A stretch of 64,000 nucleotides of DNA from Lucinisca nassula (Eukaryota; Mollusca; Bivalvia; Lucinida; Lucinidae), in contig OY757023.1 of NCBI GenBank assembly GCA_963580285.1, forward strand, positions 132,154,027-132,218,026. The letters run 5' to 3'. Positions 1 through 9,899 of the stretch are shown here, in pieces. The notes under the pieces are model-generated. The model saw only the letters and a list, made by a program, of their open reading frames with translations, was not told where the DNA came from and did no database searches. Made by a program: the position numbers and the translations under genes. Every line of letters begins with the position of its first letter. Position 1 is the stretch's first letter.

Positions 1-33
1 CCCTACCATCGTGCAAAATCCCGGTAACACTGG

Positions 34-49
34 GGCACGAGAAAGTGCC
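34..49. repeat. Short hairpin within each monomer
   Basis: GGCAC at 34-38 and GTGCC at 45-49 are perfect inverted 5-bp arms around a 6-nt loop, GAGAAA. The hairpin recurs in nearly every monomer at the same phase. Two B monomers carry C to T in the left arm (49314 and 55667), so it is not strictly maintained. A stem this short can arise by chance and no function is implied. Confidence 0.5.
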
Positions 50-117
50 GAAATAAAGGACTCTTTTTTACATTGAGGGCTATGGGAAAAATGAAGAAAA
101 CGCCGCTACTCAGCCTA

Positions 118-176
118 GAGGGCGAATACAATAGCAATGTTTACACCGTTAGTCCGTCCCAATAAAGTACGCCCTC
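118..176. repeat. 7-bp inverted pair spanning the A/B diagnostic site
   Basis: GAGGGCG at 118-124 and CGCCCTC at 170-176 are perfect reverse complements separated by 45 bp. The intervening loop holds phases 138-139, where subfamily A has TG and subfamily B has GC, the change that creates the HindIII site in B. The pair is present in both subfamilies. Variant G to A at 4980 and 8979 lies just outside the right arm. Confidence 0.5.
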
Positions 177-373
177 GGGCCAAATTACAGATCGCTGCGT
201 ACAATAGAGGCCAAGAAAATTGACTTAGAAATTTTGGTGGGCGGCGTGTTGTGGGTACGAGAATCTCATTTTGGTCACTTTCACGTAGAAGCATGAAAAT
301 GGTGCCAAAACGTGCCCATGCGTGTCCAACCAACTCATGAATATTGGAAAATTGTTTCTCTCAAATAGTTTTG

Positions 374-411
374 GAGATATAAGGGTCCAAAGTTAAAGGA
401 AATTGACCTTT
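374..411 (+). repeat. Diverged direct sub-repeat, copy 1
   Basis: From GAG at 374 to the TTT at 409-411 this segment aligns without gaps to 692-729. I count 28 identities in 38 positions, including TATAAG, CAAA and an 8-bp AGGAAATT block. Chance is an unlikely explanation for an ungapped match this long within one 800-bp unit. The simplest reading is an old internal duplication that predates amplification of the array. The subfamily-diagnostic phase 395 (A in A, G in B) lies inside it. Confidence 0.8.
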
Positions 412-580
412 CAAGGGCCATAACTCGAAACTCAATGAAGGAAGACAACTCCCATTTTACCCCATGGCACTTGGGTTAAGGGCGCATCATTTGGCACCAA
501 TTATAGGCCGATATCATGAAGTCACCTTTGCACCATTTAGGCACTATCATCCTATTGGTGTCCCGCCAAAACTTGAGGCC

Positions 581-701
581 CTTATAACTCGCTTTTGTGT
601 ATTGCGATTGAGCTGAAATTTTGCATGCTGCTAGTAGACCTCAGTGCCTAGTGGCTTGCAAAATTTCGTGCCGCTACGAAGCGTATCTTGTGAGTTATAA
701 G
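581..701. repeat. Symmetrical two-step palindrome in each monomer
   Basis: Two pairs of perfect inverted arms share one centre of symmetry. The outer pair is CTTATAACTC (581-590) with GAGTTATAAG (692-701), 10 bp. The inner pair is GAAATTTTGCA (615-625) with TGCAAAATTTC (657-667), 11 bp. Paired positions all sum to 1282, because the non-pairing segments between the arms are both exactly 24 nt (591-614 and 668-691), and the centre (626-656) is 31 nt. Outside the outer arms, TTGAGG on the left and CCTTCAA on the right extend the symmetry imperfectly. The feature recurs in every complete monomer. It could extrude as a cruciform, form a stem-loop in transcripts, or be the relic of an inverted duplication. 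The sequence does not say which. Confidence 0.8.
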
Positions 702-729
702 CCTTCAAACTTCGAGGAAATTAAAGTTT
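692..729 (+). repeat. Diverged direct sub-repeat, copy 2
   Basis: Second copy of the 38-bp sub-repeat, 318 bp downstream of the first in the same orientation. Its first 10 bases, GAGTTATAAG (692-701), are also the right outer arm of the monomer's large palindrome, so it belongs to both the direct and the inverted internal structure. Confidence 0.8.
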
Positions 730-3274
730 GTGCCTATTTTGCGGGAATACGAAATAAGATACAGAGGTGCAGTATGTATCCTTCAACAGGCATTTATGTG
801 CCCTACCATCGTGCAAAATCCCGGTAACACTGGGGCACGAGAAAGTGCCGAAATAAAGGACTCTTTTTTACATTGAGGGCTATGGGAAAAATGAAGAAAA
901 CGCCGCTACTCAGCCTAGAGGGCGAATACAATAGCAATGTTTACACCGTTAGTCCGTCCCAATAAAGTACGCCCTCGGGCCAAATTACAGATCGCTGCGT
1001 ACAATAGAGGCCAAGAAAATTGACTTAGAAATTTTGGTGGGCGGCGTGTTGTGGGTACGAGAATCTCATTTTGGTCACTTTCACGTAGAAGCATGAAAAT
1101 GGTGCCAAAACGTGCCCATGCGTGTCCAACCAACTCATGAATATTGGAAAATTGTTTCTCTCAAATAGTTTTGGAGATATAAGGGTCCAAAGTTAAAGGA
1201 AATTGACCTTTCAAGGGCCATAACTCGAAACTCAATGAAGGAAGACAACTCCCATTTTACCCCATGGCACTTGGGTTAAGGGCGCATCATTTGGCACCAA
1301 TTATAGGCCGATATCATGAAGTCACCTTTGCACCATTTAGGCACTATCATCCTATTGGTGTCCCGCCAAAACTTGAGGCCCTTATAACTCGCTTTTGTGT
1401 ATTGCGATTGAGCTGAAATTTTGCATGCTGCTAGTAGACCTCAGTGCCTAGTGGCTTGCAAAATTTCGTGCCGCTACGAAGCGTATCTTGTGAGTTATGA
1501 GCCTTCAAACTTCGAGGAAATTAAAGTTTGTGCCTATTTTGCGGGAATACGAAATAAGATACAGAGGTGCAGTATGTATCCTTCAACAGGCATTTATGTG
1601 CCCTACCATCGTGCAAAATCCCGGTAACACTGGGGCACGAGAAAGTGCCGAAATAAAGGACTCTTTTTTACATTGAGGGCTATGGGAAAAATGAAGAAAA
1701 CGCCGCTACTCAGCCTAGAGGGCGAATACAATAGCAATGTTTACACCGTTAGTCCGTCCCAATAAAGTACGCCCTCGGGCCAAATTACAGATCGCTGCGT
1801 ACAATAGAGGCCAAGAAAATTGACTTAGAAATTTTGGTGGGCGGCGTGTTGTGGGTACGAGAATCTCATTTTGGTCACTTTCACGTAGAAGCATGAAAAT
1901 GGTGCCAAAACGTGCCCATGCGTGTCCAACCAACTCATGAATATTGGAAAATTGTTTCTCTCAAATAGTTTTGGAGATATAAGGGTCCAAAGTTAAAGGA
2001 AATTGACCTTTCAAGGGCCATAACTCGAAACTCAATGAAGGAAGACAACTCCCATTTTACCCCATGGCACTTGGGTTAAGGGCGCATCATTTGGCACCAA
2101 TTATAGGCCGATATCATGAAGTCACCTTTGCACCATTTAGGCACTATCATCCTATTGGTGTCCCGCCAAAACTTGAGGCCCTTATAACTCGCTTTTGTGT
2201 ATTGCGATTGAGCTGAAATTTTGCATGCTGCTAGTAGACCTCAGTGCCTAGTGGCTTGCAAAATTTCGTGCCGCTACGAAGCGTATCTTGTGAGTTATAA
2301 GCCTTCAAACTTCGAGGAAATTAAAGTTTGTGCCTATTTTGCGGGAATACGAAATAAGATACAGAGGTGCAGTATGTATCCTTCAACAGGCATTTATGTG
2401 CCCTACCATCGTGCAAAATCCCGGTAACACTGGGGCACGAGAAAGTGCCGAAATAAAGGACTCTTTTTTACATTGAGGGCTATGGGAAAAATGAAGAAAA
2501 CGCCGCTACTCAGCCTAGAGGGCGAATACAATAGCAATGTTTACACCGTTAGTCCGTCCCAATAAAGTACGCCCTCGGGCCAAATTACAGATCGCTGCGT
2601 ACAATAGAGGCCAAGAAAATTGACTTAGAAATTTTGGTGGGCGGCGTGTTGTGGGTACGAGAATCTCATTTTGGTCACTTTCACGTAGAAGCATGAAAAT
2701 GGTGCCAAAACGTGCCCATGCGTGTCCAACCAACTCATGAATATTGGAAAATTGTTTCTCTCAAATAGTTTTGGAGATATAAGGGTCCAAAGTTAAAGGA
2801 AATTGACCTTTCAAGGGCCATAACTCGAAACTCAATGAAGGAAGACAACTCCCATTTTACCCCATGGCACTTGGGTTAAGGGCGCATCATTTGGCACCAA
2901 TTATAGGCCGATATCATGAAGTCACCTTTGCACCATTTAGGCACTATCATCCTATTGGTGTCCCGCCAAAACTTGAGGCCCTTATAACTCGCTTTTGTGT
3001 ATTGCGATTGAGCTGAAATTTTGCATGCTGCTAGTAGACCTCAGTGCCTAGTGGCTTGCAAAATTTCGTGCCGCTACGAAGCGTATCTTGTGAGTTATAA
3101 GCCTTCAAACTTCGAGGAAATTAAAGTTTGTGCCTATTTTGCGGGAATACGAAATAAGATACAGAGGTGCAGTATGTATCCTTCAACAGGCATTTATGTG
3201 CCCTACCATCGTGCAAAATCCCGGTAACACTGGGGCACGAGAAAGTGCCGAAATAAAGGACTCTTTTTTACATT

Positions 3275-3300
3275 GAGGGCTGATGGGGAAAAAGAAGAAA
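3275..3300 (+). other. Aberrant short stretch in the fourth A monomer
   Basis: Where other copies read GCTATGGGAAAAATGAAG, this one reads GCTGATGGGGAAAAAGAAG, several changes within about 15 bp and a net gain of one base, making this monomer 801 bp. Clustered single-base gains and losses beside G and A runs look more like a consensus or sequencing artefact than normal mutation, although a real micro-rearrangement is possible. Confidence 0.6.
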
Positions 3301-5139
3301 ACGCCGCTACTCAGCCTAGAGGGCGAATACAATAGCAATGTTTACACCGTTAGTCCGTCCCAATAAAGTACGCCCTCGGGCCAAATTACAGATCGCTGCG
3401 TACAATAGAGGCCAAGAAAATTGACTTAGAAATTTTGGTGGGCGGCGTGTTGTGGGTACGAGAATCTCATTTTGGTCACTTTCACGTAGAAGCATGAAAA
3501 TGGTGCCAAAACGTGCCCATGCGTGTCCAACCAACTCATGAATATTGGAAAATTGTTTCTCTCAAATAGTTTTGGAGATATAAGGGTCCAAAGTTAAAGG
3601 AAATTGACCTTTCAAGGGCCATAACTCGAAACTCAATGAAGGAAGACAACTCCCATTTTACCCCATGGCACTTGGGTTAAGGGCGCATCATTTGGCACCA
3701 ATTATAGGCCGATATCATGAAGTCACCTTTGCACCATTTAGGCACTATCATCCTATTGGTGTCCCGCCAAAACTTGAGGCCCTTATAACTCGCTTTTGTG
3801 TATTGCGATTGAGCTGAAATTTTGCATGCTGCTAGTAGACCTCAGTGCCTAGTGGCTTGCAAAATTTCGTGCCGCTACGAAGCGTATCTTGTGAGTTATA
3901 AGCCTTCAAACTTCGAGGAAATTAAAGTTTGTGCCTATTTTGCGGGAATACGAAATAAGATACAGAGGTGCAGTATGTATCCTTCAACAGGCATTTATGT
4001 GCCCTACCATCGTGCAAAATCCCGGTAACACTGGGGCACGAGAAAGTGCCGAAATAAAGGACTCTTTTTTACATTGAGGGCTATGGGAAAAATGAAGAAA
4101 ACGCCGCTACTCAGCCTAGAGGGCGAATACAATAGCAATGTTTACACCGTTAGTCCGTCCCAATAAAGTACGCCCTCGGGCCAAATTACAGATCGCTGCG
4201 TACAATAGAGGCCAAGAAAATTGACTTAGAAATTTTGGTGGGCGGCGTGTTGTGGGTACGAGAATCTCATTTTGGTCACTTTCACGTAGAAGCATGAAAA
4301 TGGTGCCAAAACGTGCCCATGCGTGTCCAACCAACTCATGAATATTGGAAAATTGTTTCTCTCAAATAGTTTTGGAGATATAAGGGTCCAAAGTTAAAGG
4401 AAATTGACCTTTCAAGGGCCATAACTCGAAACTCAATGAAGGAAGACAACTCCCATTTTACCCCATGGCACTTGGGTTAAGGGCGCATCATTTGGCACCA
4501 ATTATAGGCCGATATCATGAAGTCACCTTTGCACCATTTAGGCACTATCATCCTATTGGTGTCCCGCCAAAACTTGAGGCCCTTATAACTCGCTTTTGTG
4601 TATTGCGATTGAGCTGAAATTTTGCATGCTGCTAGTAGACCTCAGTGCCTAGTGGCTTGCAAAATTTCGTGCCGCTACGAAGCGTATCTTGTGAGTTATA
4701 AGCCTTCAAACTTCGAGGAAATTAAAGTTTGTGCCTATTTTGCGGGAATACGAAATAAGATACAGAGGTGCAGTATGTATCCTTCAACAGGCATTTATGT
4801 GCCCTACCATCGTGCAAAATCCCGGTAACACTGGGGCACGAGAAAGTGCCGAAATAAAGGACTCTTTTTTACATTGAGGGCTATGGGAAAAATGAAGAAA
4901 ACGCCGCTACTCAGCCTAGAGGGCGAATACAATAGCAATGTTTACACCGTTAGTCCGTCCCAATAAAGTACGCCCTCGGACCAAATTACAGATCGCTGCG
5001 TACAATAGAGGCCAAGAAAATTGACTTAGAAATTTTGGTGGGCGGCGTGTTGTGGGTACGAGAATCTCATTTTGGTCACTTTCACGTAGAAGCATGAAAA
5101 TGGTGCCAAAACGTGCCCATGCGTGTCCAACCAACTCAT

Positions 5140-5160
5140 GAATATTGGAAATTGTTTCTC
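5140..5160 (+). other. One-base deletion in an A-run
   Basis: GGAAAATTG is shortened to GGAAATTG at about 5150, giving a 799-bp monomer. The loss opens a longer chance reading frame on the minus strand (4916-5248) by fusing two frames. That frame exists in this one monomer only and is not a gene. Confidence 0.8.
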
Positions 5161-8100
5161 TCAAATAGTTTTGGAGATATAAGGGTCCAAAGTTAAAGGA
5201 AATTGACCTTTCAAGGGCCATAACTCGAAACTCAATGAAGGAAGACAACTCCCATTTTACCCCATGGCACTTGGGTTAAGGGCGCATCATTTGGCACCAA
5301 TTATAGGCCGATATCATGAAGTCACCTTTGCACCATTTAGGCACTATCATCCTATTGGTGTCCCGCCAAAACTTGAGGCCCTTATAACTCGCTTTTGTGT
5401 ATTGCGATTGAGCTGAAATTTTGCATGCTGCTAGTAGACCTCAGTGCCTAGTGGCTTGCAAAATTTCGTGCCGCTACGAAGCGTATCTTGTGAGTTATAA
5501 GCCTTCAAACTTCGAGGAAATTAAAGTTTGTGCCTATTTTGCGGGAATACGAAATAAGATACAGAGGTGCAGTATGTATCCTTCAACAGGCATTTATGTG
5601 CCCTACCATCGTGCAAAATCCCGGTAACACTGGGGCACGAGAAAGTGCCGAAATAAAGGACTCTTTTTTACATTGAGGGCTATGGGAAAAATGAAGAAAA
5701 CGCCGCTACTCAGCCTAGAGGGCGAATACAATAGCAATGTTTACACCGTTAGTCCGTCCCAATAAAGTACGCCCTCGGGCCAAATTACAGATCGCTGCGT
5801 ACAATAGAGGCCAAGAAAATTGACTTAGAAATTTTGGTGGGCGGCGTGTTGTGGGTACGAGAATCTCATTTTGGTCACTTTCACGTAGAAGCATGAAAAT
5901 GGTGCCAAAACGTGCCCATGCGTGTCCAACCAACTCATGAATATTGGAAAATTGTTTCTCTCAAATAGTTTTGGAGATATAAGGGTCCAAAGTTAAAGGA
6001 AATTGACCTTTCAAGGGCCATAACTCGAAACTCAATGAAGGAAGACAACTCCCATTTTACCCCATGGCACTTGGGTTAAGGGCGCATCATTTGGCACCAA
6101 TTATAGGCCGATATCATGAAGTCACCTTTGCACCATTTAGGCACTATCATCCTATTGGTGTCCCGCCAAAACTTGAGGCCCTTATAACTCGCTTTTGTGT
6201 ATTGCGATTGAGCTGAAATTTTGCATGCTGCTAGTAGACCTCAGTGCCTAGTGGCTTGCAAAATTTCGTGCCGCTACGAAGCGTATCTTGTGAGTTATAA
6301 GCCTTCAAACTTCGAGGAAATTAAAGTTTGTGCCTATTTTGCGGGAATACGAAATAAGATACAGAGGTGCAGTATGTATCCTTCAACAGGCATTTATGTG
6401 CCCTACCATCGTGCAAAATCCCGGTAACACTGGGGCACGAGAAAGTGCCGAAATAAAGGACTCTTTTTTACATTGAGGGCTATGGGAAAAATGAAGAAAA
6501 CGCCGCTACTCAGCCTAGAGGGCGAATACAATAGCAATGTTTACACCGTTAGTCCGTCCCAATAAAGTACGCCCTCGGGCCAAATTACAGATCGCTGCGT
6601 ACAATAGAGGCCAAGAAAATTGACTTAGAAATTTTGGTGGGCGGCGTGTTGTGGGTACGAGAATCTCATTTTGGTCACTTTCACGTAGAAGCATGAAAAT
6701 GGTGCCAAAACGTGCCCATGCGTGTCCAACCAACTCATGAATATTGGAAAATTGTTTCTCTCAAATAGTTTTGGAGATATAAGGGTCCAAAGTTAAAGGA
6801 AATTGACCTTTCAAGGGCCATAACTCGAAACTCAATGAAGGAAGACAACTCCCATTTTACCCCATGGCACTTGGGTTAAGGGCGCATCATTTGGCACCAA
6901 TTATAGGCCGATATCATGAAGTCACCTTTGCACCATTTAGGCACTATCATCCTATTGGTGTCCCGCCAAAACTTGAGGCCCTTATAACTCGCTTTTGTGT
7001 ATTGCGATTGAGCTGAAATTTTGCATGCTGCTAGTAGACCTCAGTGCCTAGTGGCTTGCAAAATTTCGTGCCGCTACGAAGCGTATCTTGTGAGTTATAA
7101 GCCTTCAAACTTCGAGGAAATTAAAGTTTGTGCCTATTTTGCGGGAATACGAAATAAGATACAGAGGTGCAGTATGTATCCTTCAACAGGCATTTATGTG
7201 CCCTACCATCGTGCAAAATCCCGGTAACACTGGGGCACGAGAAAGTGCCGAAATAAAGGACTCTTTTTTACATTGAGGGCTATGGGAAAAATGAAGAAAA
7301 CGCCGCTACTCAGCCTAGAGGGCGAATACAATAGCAATGTTTACACCGTTAGTCCGTCCCAATAAAGTACGCCCTCGGGCCAAATTACAGATCGCTGCGT
7401 ACAATAGAGGCCAAGAAAATTGACTTAGAAATTTTGGTGGGCGGCGTGTTGTGGGTACGAGAATCTCATTTTGGTCACTTTCACGTAGAAGCATGAAAAT
7501 GGTGCCAAAACGTGCCCATGCGTGTCCAACCAACTCATGAATATTGGAAAATTGTTTCTCTCAAATAGTTTTGGAGATATAAGGGTCCAAAGTTAAAGGA
7601 AATTGACCTTTCAAGGGCCATAACTCGAAACTCAATGAAGGAAGACAACTCCCATTTTACCCCATGGCACTTGGGTTAAGGGCGCATCATTTGGCACCAA
7701 TTATAGGCCGATATCATGAAGTCACCTTTGCACCATTTAGGCACTATCATCCTATTGGTGTCCCGCCAAAACTTGAGGCCCTTATAACTCGCTTTTGTGT
7801 ATTGCGATTGAGCTGAAATTTTGCATGCTGCTAGTAGACCTCAGTGCCTAGTGGCTTGCAAAATTTCGTGCCGCTACGAAGCGTATCTTGTGAGTTATAA
7901 GCCTTCAAACTTCGAGGAAATTAAAGTTTGTGCCTATTTTGCGGGAATACGAAATAAGATACAGAGGTGCAGTATGTATCCTTCAACAGGCATTTATGTG
8001 CCCTACCATCGTGCAAAATCCCGGTAACACTGGGGCACGAGAAAGTGCCGAAATAAAGGACTCTTTTTTACATTGAGGGCTATGGGAAAAATGAAGAAAA

Positions 8101-9589
8101 CGCCGCTACTCAGCCTAGAGGGCGAATACAATAGCAATGTTTACACCGTTAGTCCGTCCCAATAAAGTACGCCCTCGGGCCAAATTACAGATCGCTGCGT
8201 ACAATAGAGGCCAAGAAAATTGACTTAGAAATTTTGGTGGGCGGCGTGTTGTGGGTACGAGAATCTCATTTTGGTCACTTTCACGTAGAAGCATGAAAAT
8301 GGTGCCAAAACGTGCCCATGCGTGTCCAACCAACTCATGAATATTGGAAAATTGTTTCTCTCAAATAGTTTTGGAGATATAAGGGTCCAAAGTTAAAGGA
8401 AATTGACCTTTCAAGGGCCATAACTCGAAACTCAATGAAGGAAGACAACTCCCATTTTACCCCATGGCACTTGGGTTAAGGGCGCATCATTTGGCACCAA
8501 TTATAGGCCGATATCATGAAGTCACCTTTGCACCATTTAGGCACTATCATCCTATTGGTGTCCCGCCAAAACTTGAGGCCCTTATAACTCGCTTTTGTGT
8601 ATTGCGATTGAGCTGAAATTTTGCATGCTGCTAGTAGACCTCAGTGCCTAGTGGCTTGCAAAATTTCGTGCCGCTACGAAGCGTATCTTGTGAGTTATAA
8701 GCCTTCAAACTTCGAGGAAATTAAAGTTTGTGCCTATTTTGCGGGAATACGAAATAAGATACAGAGGTGCAGTATGTATCCTTCAACAGGCATTTATGTG
8801 CCCTACCATCGTGCAAAATCCCGGTAACACTGGGGCACGAGAAAGTGCCGAAATAAAGGACTCTTTTTTACATTGAGGGCTATGGGAAAAATGAAGAAAA
8901 CGCCGCTACTCAGCCTAGAGGGCGAATACAATAGCAATGTTTACACCGTTAGTCCGTCCCAATAAAGTACGCCCTCGGACCAAATTACAGATCGCTGCGT
9001 ACAATAGAGGCCAAGAAAATTGACTTAGAAATTTTGGTGGGCGGCGTGTTGTGGGTACGAGAATCTCATTTTGGTCACTTTCACGTAGAAGCATGAAAAT
9101 GGTGCCAAAACGTGCCCATGCGTGTCCAACCAACTCATGAATATTGGAAAATTGTTTCTCTCAAATAGTTTTGGAGATATAAGGGTCCAAAGTTAAAGGA
9201 AATTGACCTTTCAAGGGCCATAACTCGAAACTCAATGAAGGAAGACAACTCCCATTTTACCCCATGGCACTTGGGTTAAGGGCGCATCATTTGGCACCAA
9301 TTATAGGCCGATATCATGAAGTCACCTTTGCACCATTTAGGCACTATCATCCTATTGGTGTCCCGCCAAAACTTGAGGCCCTTATAACTCGCTTTTGTGT
9401 ATTGCGATTGAGCTGAAATTTTGCATGCTGCTAGTAGACCTCAGTGCCTAGTGGCTTGCAAAATTTCGTGCCGCTACGAAGCGTATCTTGTGAGTTATAA
9501 GCCTTCAAACTTCGAGGAAATTAAAGTTTGTGCCTATTTTGCGGGAATACGAAATAAGATACAGAGGTGCAGTATGTATCCTTCAACAG

Positions 9590-9789
9590 NNNNNNNNNNN
9601 NNNNNNNNNNNNNNNNNNNNNNNNNNNNNNNNNNNNNNNNNNNNNNNNNNNNNNNNNNNNNNNNNNNNNNNNNNNNNNNNNNNNNNNNNNNNNNNNNNNN
9701 NNNNNNNNNNNNNNNNNNNNNNNNNNNNNNNNNNNNNNNNNNNNNNNNNNNNNNNNNNNNNNNNNNNNNNNNNNNNNNNNNNNNNNNNN
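9590..9789. other. Assembly gap, 200 N
   Basis: Exactly 200 N. The left flank stops at phase 789 (after CTTCAACAG) and the right flank resumes at phase 31 (TGGGGCACG), so in-register continuation needs 41 bp, or 41 bp plus any whole number of 800-bp units. A round 200 is a scaffolding placeholder and not a measured size. All monomers to the left are subfamily A and all to the right are subfamily B, so the true distance and even the adjacency of the two contigs are unproven. Reading frames drawn through the N run are meaningless. Confidence 0.97.
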
Positions 9790-9893
9790 TGGGGCACGAG
9801 AAAGTGCCGAAATAAAGGACTCTTTTTTACATTGAGGGCTATGGGAAAAATGAAGAAAACGCCGCTACTCAGCCTAGAGGGCGAATACAATAG

Positions 9894-9899
9894 CAAGCT
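9894..9899. other. First of the per-monomer HindIII sites that mark subfamily B
   Basis: CAAGCTTTAC replaces the CAATGTTTAC of subfamily A through two adjacent substitutions. AAGCTT occurs once per B monomer and is absent from A monomers, so a HindIII digest would cut the B array into an 800-bp ladder and leave A uncut. It is useful as a diagnostic marker; no biological role is implied. Confidence 0.9.

Larger units (their letters stand above)
260..703 (+). repeat. Possible ancestral modules of about 160 bp inside the monomer
   Basis: Landmarks recur at similar spacing. ATAACTCG occurs at 420 and 584 (offset 164), an ATTTT block at 454 and 618 (offset 164), GCA at 494 and 658 (offset 164), and GCCG followed by TA and GAAG at 507 and 670 (offset 163). 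Upstream, GAAAA at 295, AAAATT at 348 and GAGATATAAG at 374 sit at spacings close to GAAAT at 615, AAAATT at 660 and GAGTTATAAG at 692. This suggests three old modules, near 260-383, 415-520 and 577-703. Overall identity between modules is only about half, so this is inference from preserved spacing rather than a clear alignment. Five such modules would account for 800 bp, but I could not trace the other two convincingly. Confidence 0.4.
1..800 (+). repeat. Representative satellite monomer (subfamily A), phase reference
   Basis: One full repeat unit, used here as the coordinate frame for all other entries; the start point is arbitrary because the array is circularly permutable. Landmarks in order: a GGCAC/GTGCC hairpin at 34-49, a GAGGGCG/CGCCCTC inverted pair at 118-176, the A/B diagnostic sites at 138-139, 241 and 395, a NcoI-type CCATGG at about 462, an EcoRV-type GATATC at about 510, a two-step palindrome at 581-701 containing a SphI-type GCATGC in its centre, and an AT-rich 3' part. 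No telomere-like short repeat and no match to the 17-bp CENP-B box were seen. I do not recognise the monomer as a named satellite family. Confidence 0.95.
1..9589 (+). repeat. 800-bp satellite array, subfamily A (about 12 monomers)
   Basis: Twelve head-to-tail copies of an 800-bp unit, all on the same strand, with no spacer between copies. Any landmark recurs every 800 bp, for example TTGCATGCTG at 621, 1421, 2221 and 3021. The copies are almost identical. By eye the only departures are a single A to G at 1499, a cluster of changes at about 3280-3292 (net +1), G to A at 4980, loss of one A at about 5150, and G to A at 8979. Subfamily A is defined by TG at phases 138-139, G at phase 241 and A at phase 395, where window base 1 is phase 1. 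No gene is visible on either strand. Such near-identity is typical of the homogenised part of a centromeric, pericentromeric or subtelomeric satellite, but the sequence alone does not show which. Confidence 0.98.

Noticed and set aside
161..166. AATAAA-type polyadenylation signals (also near phase 52)
   Set aside because: Such hexamers are expected in moderately AT-rich DNA, and no transcription unit accompanies them.
115..333. 72-codon open frame on - repeated in every monomer
   Set aside because: Same reasoning. The A/B diagnostic changes and the recurring G to A variants change its amino acids freely, with no sign of codon-level constraint.
1..800. CRISPR-like direct repeats
   Set aside because: The unit is 800 bp, tandem without unique spacers, and has no cas genes nearby.
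1..800. CENP-B box in the monomer
   Set aside because: I looked for the TTCG...A..CGGG pattern on both strands around each TTCG, CGAA and CCCG and found no match.
621..827. 68-codon open frame on + repeated in nearly every monomer
   Set aside because: It recurs only because the satellite recurs. It resembles no known family, overlaps other frames, is altered by an indel at about 45931 and cut short by a stop at 28976, and lacks any upstream or downstream gene structure.
4916..5248. 110-codon minus-strand frame
   Set aside because: It is created by a single missing A at about 5150 in one monomer, which fuses two chance frames.
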